Source: an uncultured Pelosinus sp. (GTDB taxonomy: Bacteria; Bacillota; Negativicutes; Sporomusales; Acetonemataceae). From it: 39,484 nucleotides of DNA. Below are positions 31,528 to 39,428 of the stretch, piece after piece (position 1 is the first letter of the stretch; each line of letters opens with the position of its first letter). The position numbers and the translations under genes were made by a program. The stretch is from assembly GCA_900542835.1 (NCBI GenBank), contig UQPB01000031.1, forward strand, positions 1 through 39,484, in the 5' to 3' direction. The notes under the pieces were generated by a model. That model was not told where the DNA came from. It saw nothing but the letters and a program-made list of their open reading frames with translations, and did not search any database.

Positions 31528-33713
31528 GTTTCCCGGCCGCGGTCTTGTTTCGCCTGCTTCAGGCTCAGGCCGATGCGGCCGCGTTGTTCGTCCACACTCA
31601 GCACCACGCATTCGACAATATCACCGACCGAGACGACGTCAAGCGGATGCCGGACCGGTTTGTCGCTCAGCTCGGAGCGATGGATCAACCCGTTTATTTT
31701 GATGCCGATATCGACAAATACGCCAAAGTCGATGACGTTATGCACTGTGCCTTTGACCAGCGTTCCCGGCAGGATATCCGACAGCTTGACCACATTCTTT
31801 CTGGTCATCGGCTGCGGCAGATCTTCGCGCGGATCGCGGCCGGGCTTGGCCAGCGCCGCCAGAATATCGCGGACGGTCGGCTCGCCGGCGTTCAGTTCCG
31901 CCGCCAGCCGGGCCGGATCAATCGCTGGCAGCAGATGCTGCAGCTGTTGCAGCCGGTCCTTGTCCTGCAGATCGCTGAGAGAAAAACCGCTTGTTTCCAG
32001 TATGGCCTCCGCCAGCGAATACGATTCCGGATGCACCGGCGTATTGTCAAGAGGATTTTCGCTTTGCTGCAGCCGCAGGAAGCCGGCGCACTGGGTAAAG
32101 GCGGCCGGGCCGAGGCGCGGCACCTTCAACAATTCGCGGCGGCTGCGGAAGCGGCCGCTGGCATCGCGGTAGCTGACAATGTTTTTAGCGACACTGCCGC
32201 TGACACCGGCGACATAGGTTAGCAGCGCGGCGGAGGCGGTGTTTAGCTCGACCCCGACATGATTGACCGCCGACTCCACGACCTGGGTGAGGGTGCCGCT
32301 CAGTTCCTTCTGATCGACATCATGCTGATATTGGCCGACGCCAATCGATTTCGGATCGATTTTGACCAGCTCCGCCAGCGGGTCCTGGACGCGGCGGGCG
32401 ATCGAGGCGGCGCCGCGCAGGGTAACGTCGAGATCGGGCAGTTCATCCTTGGCCAGTTTCGAGGCGGAATAGACCGACGCGCCGGCTTCGTTGGTGATCA
32501 GGTAGTGCACCGGCAGGCTGTGCTCGTTAATCAGCGCGGCGACAAATTCCTCGGTCTCGAACGAGGCGGTGCCGTTGCCGATCGAGATCAGTGTGACGCC
32601 GTGGCGCTGAATTGCGTTCAGAACAAAGCGGGCGGCTGTCTGCTTTTGTCCCTCGCTGTGGGTAATATAAATGGTCGAGGTTTCGAGGATGGCGCCGGTC
32701 GGGCTGACGACGGCGAGTTTACAGCCGGTGCGGAAGCCGGGGTCGAGACCCATGACAGTATGGCCGGCCAGCGGCGGCTGCAGCAATAACTGCCGCAAAT
32801 TGAGGCCGAAGACGCGGATCGCCTGCTTTTCGGCGTTTTCTGTCAGCAGGGAGCGCAGCTCCCGCTCCAGCGATGGCAGCAGCAGCCGCTTATAGCCATC
32901 GTTGATCGCCGCCAGCAATAAATCGCCAAAGATGGAAGGGCCGCTAACCGTCTGGCGGACAAGCGTGTCGATGTGGAGCTCGTGCGGTGTAATCAGCCGG
33001 ACTTTCAGCAGGCCCTTTTTTTCGCCGCGATTGACGGCGAGAATGCGATGGGACGGCATGCGGCTGACCGGCTCGCGGTATTCCTTGTAGGTCAGTACTT
33101 CCTTGGCCTCTGCCTCTGCAACAGCCAGCTCGGTTTCGATTTCGGCCTTGTTCCAAAGCTGTTTGCGCAGCTGGGCCCGGAAATCGGCGCGTTCGCTGAT
33201 CATCTCGGCGATGATATCCATGGCGCCGGCGAGAACGGCGTCGGCGGTCGCGATCTCCTGCTCCGGATTGATATAGGCGGCGGCAATCTCCGCCGGGTCG
33301 CCCTGACTGATCGCCTGCGCCAGCATGATCTCAGCCAGCGGCTCCAGGCCGCGTTCGCGGGCGATCTGGGCCCGGGTCCGTTTTTTCGGCCGGTAGGGGA
33401 GATACAGGTCTTCCAACTCCTGCAGCTTGACGGTGGCGTTAATGGCTGTCTGCAGTTCGGGGGTAAGCTTGCCTTGCTCGTCGATGCTGGCGATAATCTC
33501 TTCCTGACGCTTGACCAGGTTGCGCAAATATTGCAGCCGCTCTTCAATCAGGCGGATTTTTTCCTCATCCAGTTCCCCGGTCGCTTCCTTGCGGTAACGG
33601 GAAATAAAGGGCACGGTATTTCCTTCGTCCAGCAGCTTTATGGCCGCGTCCGCCTGATGCGGGCGGATGGCAAGCTCCTGGGCGATCCGGGAATGAATAT
33701 CGGTCAACTGCAT
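31500..33713 (-). CDS. tex: Tex family S1 RNA-binding transcription factor
   Basis: A 737-residue Tex protein, a conserved nucleic-acid-binding factor linked to transcription. N-terminal helical Tex_N (about 1-190) has the diagnostic EGNTVPFISRYRKEATG (30-46) and YLPYRPKKRTRAQIARERGL (around 108-127). A YqgF/RuvC-like domain (about 320-450) has MGLDPGFRTGCKLAVV. Helix-hairpin-helix motifs lie around 490-600. The C-terminal S1 domain runs GTLVKGTVHNVIDFGVFVDIG to RGRIGLSLKQA (around 647-720). The final tail TTVPQRTQR is written by a repeat copy rather than family sequence. Confidence 0.93.
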   Translation of the reverse strand: MQLTDIHSRIAQELAIRPHQADAAIKLLDEGNTVPFISRYRKEATGELDEEKIRLIEERLQYLRNLVKRQEEIIASIDEQGKLTPELQTAINATVKLQELEDLYLPYRPKKRTRAQIARERGLEPLAEIMLAQAISQGDPAEIAAAYINPEQEIATADAVLAGAMDIIAEMISERADFRAQLRKQLWNKAEIETELAVAEAEAKEVLTYKEYREPVSRMPSHRILAVNRGEKKGLLKVRLITPHELHIDTLVRQTVSGPSIFGDLLLAAINDGYKRLLLPSLERELRSLLTENAEKQAIRVFGLNLRQLLLQPPLAGHTVMGLDPGFRTGCKLAVVSPTGAILETSTIYITHSEGQKQTAARFVLNAIQRHGVTLISIGNGTASFETEEFVAALINEHSLPVHYLITNEAGASVYSASKLAKDELPDLDVTLRGAASIARRVQDPLAELVKIDPKSIGVGQYQHDVDQKELSGTLTQVVESAVNHVGVELNTASAALLTYVAGVSGSVAKNIVSYRDASGRFRSRRELLKVPRLGPAAFTQCAGFLRLQQSENPLDNTPVHPESYSLAEAILETSGFSLSDLQDKDRLQQLQHLLPAIDPARLAAELNAGEPTVRDILAALAKPGRDPREDLPQPMTRKNVVKLSDILPGTLVKGTVHNVIDFGVFVDIGIKINGLIHRSELSDKPVRHPLDVVSVGDIVECVVLSVDEQRGRIGLSLKQAKQDRGRETTVPQRTQR

Positions 33714-33851
33714 GGGATCACCATCACTTCCATTTTTGTATCACCTATTACTATACCATAAAATAGAATAAAGGATAATAGCGGCGGATTGACGAACTCA
33801 AATCAGACAAGGCGGCATTGTGCTGCTATTTTTGTTGCGCCGGAGGTTTGT

Positions 33852-35183
33852 ATGCTTCCCGTTAATCAGTATATGCGAAAACGGATCTGGGCGGTTGCCT
33901 GGCCGGTTGTGCTCGACCTGTCCGGTCAGATGCTGGCCGGAACGCTGGTGACGGCGATGGTCGGACAGCTGGGGCCGGTCAGTCTGGCTGCCGCCGGCCT
34001 GGCCATTATGGTTCAGATGGCGTCAACACTGATCTTTGCCGCCGCCGGCACCGGTTCTGCCGCGATCGTATCGCGCGAGGCTGGCGCCGGCAATGCCGCG
34101 GTTGTACGCTGCGTTGCCGGTCAGGCGGTGATGTTGGCGGTGACGCTGGGACTCTGCCTGGCCGCGCTGGGCTATGCGGCCGCGCCGGCGCTGTTTTCAC
34201 TGCTGGCCGGTCAGCCGGAAGTGGCGGCGCTTGCCGGCGGTATTCTCCGGCAGATGTTCCTGTTTACGCCTCTGTATCTGACCATGGTTGTCAGTAATTT
34301 TATCCTGCGGGCGGTTGGCCGCACCATCGACTCCTTTTGGGTCAGCCTGCTGAATAACGGGGTTAATATTGTATGCAGTTATCTGTTGATTTTTGGCGTC
34401 GGATTGCCGCAGCTGGGCGCTTACGGCGTCGCCTGGGGCGCCGCCGCCGGCCAGACGCTGGGCGGCCTGCTGGCGATCTGTCTGTTGGCGCGCAGCTCCT
34501 TGATCAGCTTGCGGCCGGGGGATGTCTGCTGCTTCCGGCGGCAGGAGGTGCTGCGGATTCTGCGGGTCAGCATTCCGGCGGCGCTGGAGCAGCTGGCGAT
34601 GCAGGGAGGCCGGATTGCCTTTGCCTTTATGCTGGCCGGCGTCGGCACGGTACAGTTCGCCGCTCACCAGATCGCCCTCCAGGCCGAATCAATTTCATTC
34701 CTGCCGGGCTTCGCCTTTTCGATTTCGGCGATGACGCTGACCGGTTTTTCACTGGGGCAGGGGCTCAAGCACCGGGCGGCCCGCTATGTCCGGCTGACCT
34801 GTTCGATTGCGGTCGGCCTGATGAGCGTCATGGGCATTATCTTTTTCTTTTTTGCCAGCGAAATCGCCGGTCTGTTCATTCGGGACCCGGAGGTGCTTTA
34901 CTGGGGCGCGCTCTGCCTGCAGATCGCCGTGCTGGAGCAGCCGCCGCTGGCCCTCTATTACGTGATGGCCGGCGCTCTTCGCGGCGCCGGCGATACCAAA
35001 TGGCCGATGTATATGACCACAACCGGCATCTGGCTGGTACGGCTGCCGCTGGTCTATCTGTTTATCAACGTCTGGAATTATCCCGTTACCGCTGCATGGT
35101 GGATAACAACGCTGGATTTTCTTGTGCGCGGCATTATCCTTTACTGGCGGTTCGAAACCGGCAGATGGGATAAGAAGATCTGA
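33852..35183 (+). CDS. MATE family efflux transporter
   Basis: A 443-residue multidrug and toxin extrusion (MATE, NorM/DinF-like) protein in the inner membrane with twelve helices in two related halves. PVVLDLSGQMLAGTLVTAMVGQLG (around 18-41) and SIPAALEQLAMQGGRIAFAFMLAGVG (around 240-265) are the matching first helices of each half. GALRGAGDTKWPMYMT (around 377-392) is a well-conserved MATE loop. Exports cationic compounds by Na+ or H+ antiport. ATG 33852 follows CGGAGG by 5 bases; the in-frame start at 33789 is rejected. Confidence 0.92.
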   Translation: MLPVNQYMRKRIWAVAWPVVLDLSGQMLAGTLVTAMVGQLGPVSLAAAGLAIMVQMASTLIFAAAGTGSAAIVSREAGAGNAAVVRCVAGQAVMLAVTLGLCLAALGYAAAPALFSLLAGQPEVAALAGGILRQMFLFTPLYLTMVVSNFILRAVGRTIDSFWVSLLNNGVNIVCSYLLIFGVGLPQLGAYGVAWGAAAGQTLGGLLAICLLARSSLISLRPGDVCCFRRQEVLRILRVSIPAALEQLAMQGGRIAFAFMLAGVGTVQFAAHQIALQAESISFLPGFAFSISAMTLTGFSLGQGLKHRAARYVRLTCSIAVGLMSVMGIIFFFFASEIAGLFIRDPEVLYWGALCLQIAVLEQPPLALYYVMAGALRGAGDTKWPMYMTTTGIWLVRLPLVYLFINVWNYPVTAAWWITTLDFLVRGIILYWRFETGRWDKKI

Positions 35184-35289
35184 GTCTGCGGCAGCCGCAG
35201 GCCTGCAGGGAAGGTGCTGACGCAAAAGTCAGGGACGAGGGCTGGTTGACCACGGGGATGGGCAAGGCAGCGAGAGCGGAAAAGACAAG

Positions 35290-35372
35290 AACGATTCCTC
35301 GCAGGGCGGGGCTTTCACGGAGGGGGAGAAGTCTCTTCCACAGATAACACCAAGGCGCATTGAGGGCACAGC
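35290..35372 (-). repeat. Dispersed repeat copy R5a
   Basis: AACGATTCCTCGCAGGGCGG then CACGGAGG and GAGGGCACAG. Degenerate and longer than other copies. Inverted relative to R5b, about 30 bases apart. Confidence 0.65.
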
Positions 35373-35403
35373 GGGTTATGGATATTTATCTTAAAATGTC
35401 CAT

Positions 35404-35440
35404 TTCCCTCTGTGCCCTCCGTGTCCTCCGTGGAATCGTT
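35404..35440 (+). repeat. Dispersed repeat copy R5b
   Basis: TTCCCTCTGTGCCCTCCGTG followed by TCCTCCGTGGAATCGTT and a run of T. A clean copy of the core. Confidence 0.82.
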
Positions 35441-35620
35441 TTTTTGTTCTCTTCCTTTTTCTCCCTAAGGCGGCAGCTTGATGCCACGCCCGTCTTGATG
35501 GAATCGTTTCCTACGTTATTTTTACCACCCTCTTGGTTTTTATTTGCCCGGCGCGCAATTTGAAGAATAAGGAGAGTTTGGCGGGTGCATCCTAAAAACA
35601 GTCAGAAAGGAGGGATAGCC

Positions 35621-35818
35621 GTGCTTACATCCAAAGAGCTTATGCAACTGGAAGATGTCCTGACCATGGAAGAAAGCTGCATCAAAACCTGCAGCCAACT
35701 CGCTAATATGACTCAGGACAGCCAGGCTAAACAGGTGCTGCAGCAAATGGCGCAAAAAAATCAGCAGCATTTTCAAACCCTGAAAAAACACTTATCCGCA
35801 GGTCAAACGTTGCAATAA
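35621..35818 (+). CDS. Small spore-coat-associated protein, 65 aa
   Basis: A 65-residue, mostly helical protein: MLTSKELMQLEDVLTMEES at the start, Cys20 and Cys24, and a Gln/Lys-rich second helix. It resembles the short partner genes commonly found next to CotF-like coat proteins and looks like half of a ferritin-like helical pair. GTG 35621 is preceded by AAAGGAGGG at 7 bases; the upstream ATG-less frame is rejected. It is 21 bases from the CotF-like gene and shares its terminator. Expected to be made in the mother cell during sporulation. Confidence 0.7.
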   Translation: MLTSKELMQLEDVLTMEESCIKTCSQLANMTQDSQAKQVLQQMAQKNQQHFQTLKKHLSAGQTLQ

Positions 35819-35839
35819 CGAAAGATGAGGTGATTGTCA

Positions 35840-36166
35840 GTGGCTCAACAAGGACAACAGGCGCAGCAGGGACAGCAGGGGCAGATGAGCGGTCAGGGCA
35901 CGCAGTTTACCGACCGTGACGTCCTCCAGGTATGCCTGACCCAGGCCAAGCATATGGCAGGAGCGATGAACACGTTCATTCTGGAAGCGAACAGCGAACA
36001 GCTCCGCCGTGATTACATGAACGTTCTTGGCGATGTTTACAGCCAGCAGAAGCAGGTTTTCGACCTGATGCAGCAAAAGGGCTATTACCAGACCAAGAAC
36101 GCCAATCCCCAGGATATCGCCCAGGCGCAGTCGAAATTCAGCTCGCAGCAGAACCAGATGTCATGA
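35840..36166 (+). CDS. CotF-like spore coat protein
   Basis: A 108-residue coat protein of the CotF family. A Gln/Gly-rich low-complexity head (about 1-22) is followed by FTDRDVLQVCLTQAKHMAGAMNTFILEA (around 24-51) and a second helix LRRDYMNVLGDVYSQQKQVFDLMQQKGYY (around 56-84), the usual CotF helical hairpin. GTG 35840 lies 7 bases after GAGGTG; the TTG at 35834 is too close. Evidence that the organism makes endospores. Confidence 0.82.
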   Translation: MAQQGQQAQQGQQGQMSGQGTQFTDRDVLQVCLTQAKHMAGAMNTFILEANSEQLRRDYMNVLGDVYSQQKQVFDLMQQKGYYQTKNANPQDIAQAQSKFSSQQNQMS

Positions 36167-36174
36167 GGACGCGA

Positions 36175-36208
36175 ACAGGCCCGGAGCAATCCGGGCCTGT
36201 TTTTTTTA
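36175..36208 (+). terminator. Terminator of the coat genes
   Basis: ACAGGCCCGG-AGCAAT-CCGGGCCTGT followed by TTTTTTT. Strong intrinsic terminator 9 bases after the CotF-like stop. Confidence 0.93.
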
Positions 36209-36248
36209 TAAGACTATGTCACAACATAAAGCGGATGATTGCGATTTT

Positions 36249-36282
36249 TATAGGAGAGCGGTTGCTCTCCTATAATTTTTAT
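36249..36282 (+). terminator. Second hairpin, start of the AT-rich patch
   Basis: TATAGGAGAGC-GGTT-GCTCTCCTATA followed by ATTTTTAT. A perfect 11-bp stem oriented as a plus-strand terminator, yet the coat genes already have one. It stands between them and the minus-strand acetyltransferase and may have come with that gene. Confidence 0.6.
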
Positions 36283-36301
36283 CTCGTAAAATTGTTGTTT
36301 G

Positions 36302-36829
36302 TCAATGCGCGTTCCACTCTTTTTTTAGAATGGCAAACTGTAAGGTATTCTCATACCTTGGTGTGCAATCGGGGTTGTTTACAAATGAAATAAATTCCTT
36401 AAAAGTTCCTTCGTGTCGCATTCCAAGCTTGCGACAAACATTTTGAGACGAGATATTATCTTCCTCAGTATAAGCGTACAATCGACGCAGACCAATTTCA
36501 TTGAAAAGGTAATCAAAATAAGCTTTTGCTGCTTCGGTTGCATAACCTTTTCCACAGTATTCCGGCAAGAAATTCCAACAAGGACTGTATGTATCTTCGC
36601 CGTCTCCTGCGCCAAACAAAGTGCCGATAAAAGCATCAGTATCTTTCAAGCATACCGCTAAATCGTATTGGGGATTTGCTTCAGAAATATGCGTATACGC
36701 TTCCGCTAATGTGTCGATTTTTTCTCCAGCATAACAGTTTACATGTGGATGAGCAAGAAGCTCAAGTAACCCTTCTGCATCTTTTTTCTCAAAATTTCTG
36801 ATGCAAAGTCGTTCTGTTTCTATTCTCAT
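36302..36829 (-). CDS. GNAT family N-acetyltransferase (RimJ/RimL type)
   Basis: A 175-residue acetyltransferase of the RimJ/RimL-like GNAT group, using acetyl-CoA. ETERLCIRNFEKKDAEGL (4-21) is the typical start. The acetyl-CoA loop is EYCGKGYATEAAKAYFDYLF (around 93-112), followed by RRLYAYTEEDNISSQNVCRKLGM (around 117-139). The open frame runs 60 codons further upstream, but ATG 36829 has GGGGTG before it and starts the domain. The gene is visibly AT-rich compared with its neighbours, which suggests horizontal acquisition. Substrate unknown. Confidence 0.85.
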   Translation of the reverse strand: MRIETERLCIRNFEKKDAEGLLELLAHPHVNCYAGEKIDTLAEAYTHISEANPQYDLAVCLKDTDAFIGTLFGAGDGEDTYSPCWNFLPEYCGKGYATEAAKAYFDYLFNEIGLRRLYAYTEEDNISSQNVCRKLGMRHEGTFKEFISFVNNPDCTPRYENTLQFAILKKEWNAH

Positions 36830-36988
36830 ATCAACACCCCAATAAATGCTTATTTTATGCGACCAACGGGATTTATAGCAGGCATGGTCATCAACTTTTT
36901 TGTATGGCGTATTTTCTACTCTAATTATTCTATTTCTTATATCAAAAATCAACCATGGGACGTGACAGAGCCTTTCACAAAAAACCAC

Positions 36989-37017
36989 TTGACAGACACA
37001 GCAACACACTGTATTAT
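36989..37017 (+). promoter_or_regulatory. Sigma-A promoter of the PerR-like gene
   Basis: TTGACA at 36989-36994, a 17-base spacer and TATTAT at 37012-37017 (a perfect TATAAT also sits at 37015-37020). Strong promoter about 70 bases before the start codon. Confidence 0.72.
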
Positions 37018-37033
37018 AATAGCAAATATAATT

Positions 37034-37065
37034 GAATAATAATTGTTAGTTGGCTATTATTATTC
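37034..37065 (+). promoter_or_regulatory. Candidate Fur/PerR operator
   Basis: GAATAATAA (37034-37042) and TTATTATTC (37057-37065) are perfect 9-base inverted arms, and AATATAATTGAATAATAATT nearby resembles a Fur-family box. It lies just after the promoter and before the regulator gene, as expected for autoregulation. Confidence 0.5.
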
Positions 37066-37085
37066 AGAAGTAGGTGTTGCTTAAA

Positions 37086-37511
37086 ATGGATAATCAGATC
37101 ACCGCGATGTTACGGGAACGGGGCTTCAAGGTCACTCCCCAGCGGCTGGCAATTTACGAAACTCTGCGTCGGACTAAGTCGCACCCCAGCGCCGAAATGA
37201 TTTTCCATGAGTTGCAGCCTCTCTATCCGACCATGAGCCTGGCCACTGTGTACAAAACAATCGAGATCCTTAGAGAAATTGGCATGATTCAGGTTCTTAA
37301 CGTTGGCGAGGACAGCTTCCGCTATGATGCCGAAACTCATAATCATCCGCATGTCCGCTGTATGAAATGCGGCCGGGTGGACGATGTCACCGGTGTTGAA
37401 TCGGAAGACTTCGTCGATATGATTTCCCGGAATACGTCCTATAAGCTGACAGGACAGCAGTTTTACTTCTACGGAGTTTGTCCGAAGTGTCAGCTTACTC
37501 CCGCGCATTAG
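37086..37511 (+). CDS. Fur family regulator, PerR-like
   Basis: A 141-residue Fur-family repressor. The winged helix contains TPQRLAIYETL (17-27) and PTMSLATVYKTIEILRE (48-64). Two CxxC pairs (Cys92/95 and Cys132/135) bind structural zinc. The regulatory-metal set Asp81, His87, His89 plus an Asp at 99 or 100 lines up with the PerR pattern of B. subtilis (D85, H91, H93, D104), which senses peroxide by oxidising its His ligands. An iron-sensing role cannot be ruled out. ATG 37086 is used with GTAGGTG about 10 bases upstream. It has its own promoter, operator and terminator. Confidence 0.85.
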   Translation: MDNQITAMLRERGFKVTPQRLAIYETLRRTKSHPSAEMIFHELQPLYPTMSLATVYKTIEILREIGMIQVLNVGEDSFRYDAETHNHPHVRCMKCGRVDDVTGVESEDFVDMISRNTSYKLTGQQFYFYGVCPKCQLTPAH

Positions 37512-37585
37512 ACGATTGTTGCTGCGTAACCGGCAGCTGGCTTGACGGTTGCGGACAGCTTCGGTGCTAGGGAAAAATCTGGACA

Positions 37586-37643
37586 CGGAACCTTACCCCG
37601 CTTGCCGGTACGGCAGGCGCGGTAATGGTTCCGTTATTTTTTT
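37586..37643 (+). terminator. Terminator of the PerR-like gene
   Basis: Long hairpin: CGGAACC (37586-37592) with GGTTCCG (37627-37633), inner TTACC/GGTAA and TTGCCG/CGGCAG arms, then TTATTTTTTTG. About 75 bases after the stop. Confidence 0.85.
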
Positions 37644-37836
37644 GTTTCCCGGCTTGGCGGCACTTTCCTCAGACCATTGCCAACATACTTCAGTTTGTTC
37701 GCGTTGACGGCATCCTCCTTGCGGCGAACAACGCAGATGGGACTTTATCAACAGACTGGTACTTTTTACTTCGGCGGCAGGAGAAGTCAGGCATAAGCCG
37801 AACTCTTTTTCTCATAGGAATGAGGAGGGATATAAA
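37644..37836. other. Upstream region of deoC
   Basis: About 190 bases without a gene. GCAGGAGAAGTCAGGC at 37777-37792 is followed by AAGCCGAACTC and then the deoC ribosome binding site. A similar GCAGGAG...CGA element precedes rmuC. No clear promoter assigned. Confidence 0.35.
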
Positions 37837-38481
37837 GTGGATTTAGCTCGCTATATTGATCACACGCTGCTGCGGCCGGAAGCGTCGGTCGACCAGGTTC
37901 GCCGGCTGTGCGAGGAGGCAGCGGCGCACCGCTTTGCTGCCGTCTGCGTCAATCCGGTATTTGTCGAACTGGCGGCGCATCTGCTGCGCGGCAGCGGCGT
38001 CAAGACCGCCACCGTTGTGGGCTTCCCGCTGGGAGCGACGCTGCCGGAGATCAAAGCGGCGGAAACAAAAGCGGCGATTGAACGCCACGCCGATGAAATT
38101 GACATGGTGATTAACCTGGGCGCGGTCAAGTCCGCCGCCTGGGATGCGGTTGAGGCCGATATCCGGGCCGTGGTCGAGGCGGCCGCCGGGCGGACTGTTA
38201 AAGTTATTATCGAAACCTGCCTGCTGACCGACGCGGAGAAGCGCCGTGCCTGTCAGGCGGCAATGGCGGCGGGAGCCGGCTTTGTCAAGACGTCGACCGG
38301 CTTTGGCAGCGGCGGCGCGACACAGGCGGATATCCGGCTGATGAAAGAGGTTGTCGGCGACCAATTGCAGATCAAAGCCTCAGGCGGTATTCGCAGTCGC
38401 GAGCAGGCGCTGGCAATGATCGCCGCCGGCGCCGATCGTATTGGTACCAGTGGCGGCGTGGCGATGCTGGCAACCATTTAG
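37837..38481 (+). CDS. deoC: Deoxyribose-phosphate aldolase
   Basis: A 214-residue class I aldolase that splits 2-deoxyribose-5-phosphate into glyceraldehyde-3-phosphate and acetaldehyde in deoxynucleoside breakdown. YIDHTLLRPEA (6-16) opens the barrel. The catalytic set is present: Asp89 in DEIDMVIN, Lys151 (Schiff base) in FVKTSTGF and Lys180 in IKASGGIR. The GTG start follows GAGGAGGG. No deoA/deoB/deoD neighbours are in the window, so it stands apart from a typical deo operon. Confidence 0.96.
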   Translation: MDLARYIDHTLLRPEASVDQVRRLCEEAAAHRFAAVCVNPVFVELAAHLLRGSGVKTATVVGFPLGATLPEIKAAETKAAIERHADEIDMVINLGAVKSAAWDAVEADIRAVVEAAAGRTVKVIIETCLLTDAEKRRACQAAMAAGAGFVKTSTGFGSGGATQADIRLMKEVVGDQLQIKASGGIRSREQALAMIAAGADRIGTSGGVAMLATI

Positions 38482-38552
38482 TATACATAATATACCGGTA
38501 GCCGTAAACTGGTGGGTGTGATATACTGGTACCGCGTGAGAGGAGGGGTACC

Positions 38553-39404
38553 ATGCAGAAACTAGTACCCGCGACCCTTGTGCCGGTAGCCGTTTTACTG
38601 ATGGCGGCCATTTTTTTTCTGACGCCGCTGCGTCTTTCCATGTTGTTTTATCCGCTGGCCCGCCAGGCGGCCCAGTCGAAGCTGGACTATGAAACCCGTG
38701 ACTACAGTGTTGTTGCGACCGAGCATTTTACCGTCCGTTATCGCGACGGCGACCATACAATGGCACAGCTGGTAGCCGATGCCGCCGAGCAGGCTTATGA
38801 ACCCGTCACAGCCATGCTTGGCCAGGAACTTAACCGGAAGACGCTGATTGTCATGTACCCCGACCGCGGCGAATTGCGCAAGGCATTCGGCTGGTCGGGC
38901 GACGAAAGCGCTATGGGCGTGTACTGGGGCGGTGTGATTCAGGTGCTGTCGCCGCGCGACTGGATGCGGAGCGGCGTGACGGCCGCCGAATTTATCCAGT
39001 CCGGCCCGATGGTGCATGAGTTTACCCATTTGATTTTTGACCACCAGACCAATGGCAACTATCCCCGTTGGTTTACCGAAGGGCTGGCCCAATACGCCGA
39101 ATACCGCATTAACGGCTATGAGTGGCTGACCCGGACCAACTCGCTTTCCGGTCAGCTTTACAGCATCGACGATCTTGACCGGCGCTTTGACGAGCTGCCG
39201 AATCAGTCGCTGGCTTACCGGCAGTCCTTTGCCGCTGTCCGCTATATTGCCGAGGTTCATGGCGAAGACGCTTTACGCAGCATTACCGGCCAGCTGCGCG
39301 ACGGCCGCAGCTTCAAACAGGCGATCACCGTCGTGCTGGCGATGAGCTACGCTGACTACGACCAAAGCTGGCGGCAGTGGGCCGCGGATACTATCGGCGA
39401 CTGA
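38553..39404 (+). CDS. Membrane-anchored HExxH peptidase (peptidase MA-like)
   Basis: A 283-residue protein with an N-terminal membrane helix (about 5-26) and an extracytoplasmic zinc-peptidase domain of the gluzincin/peptidase MA-like group. The zinc site is H155-E156-F-T-H159 with Glu176 in PRWFTEGLAQY as third ligand. EHFTVRYRDGD (around 57-67) is the domain start. The C-terminal helices (SYADYDQSWRQW, around 266-277) are typical. The ATG follows GAGGAGGGG. Same direction as deoC, 71 bases later; TGATATACT at about 38519-38527 could be its own extended -10. Substrate unknown. Confidence 0.82.
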   Translation: MQKLVPATLVPVAVLLMAAIFFLTPLRLSMLFYPLARQAAQSKLDYETRDYSVVATEHFTVRYRDGDHTMAQLVADAAEQAYEPVTAMLGQELNRKTLIVMYPDRGELRKAFGWSGDESAMGVYWGGVIQVLSPRDWMRSGVTAAEFIQSGPMVHEFTHLIFDHQTNGNYPRWFTEGLAQYAEYRINGYEWLTRTNSLSGQLYSIDDLDRRFDELPNQSLAYRQSFAAVRYIAEVHGEDALRSITGQLRDGRSFKQAITVVLAMSYADYDQSWRQWAADTIGD

Positions 39405-39428
39405 CGCCGCCATAAATGCCGGCGTCAG
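39401..39428 (+). terminator. Hairpin overlapping the last stop codon
   Basis: CTGACGCCG (39401-39409) and CGGCGTCAG (39420-39428), perfect 9-bp stem that includes the TGA stop. No T-run follows, so it may act as an mRNA 3' end stabiliser or a weak terminator. Confidence 0.4.

Larger units (their letters stand above)
35184..35620. other. Intergenic region with repeats before the coat genes
   Basis: About 430 bases without a gene. It holds GGTTGACCAC (35244-35253), repeats R5a and R5b, and an AT-rich stretch (35440-35560) where the coat-gene promoter should lie. I cannot assign a sigma factor. CTGCGG-CAG-CCGCAG at 35186-35200 is a small hairpin without a T-run. Confidence 0.5.

Noticed and set aside
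30287..33713. tex and M29 as a certain operon
   Set aside because: They are co-directional, but the inverted repeat pair R4a/R4b forms a strong hairpin in the 100-base gap, so co-transcription is left open.
34373..35173. 266-codon second frame within the MATE gene
   Set aside because: Gly/Arg-rich product typical of a GC-rich off-frame; no domain, no start signal.
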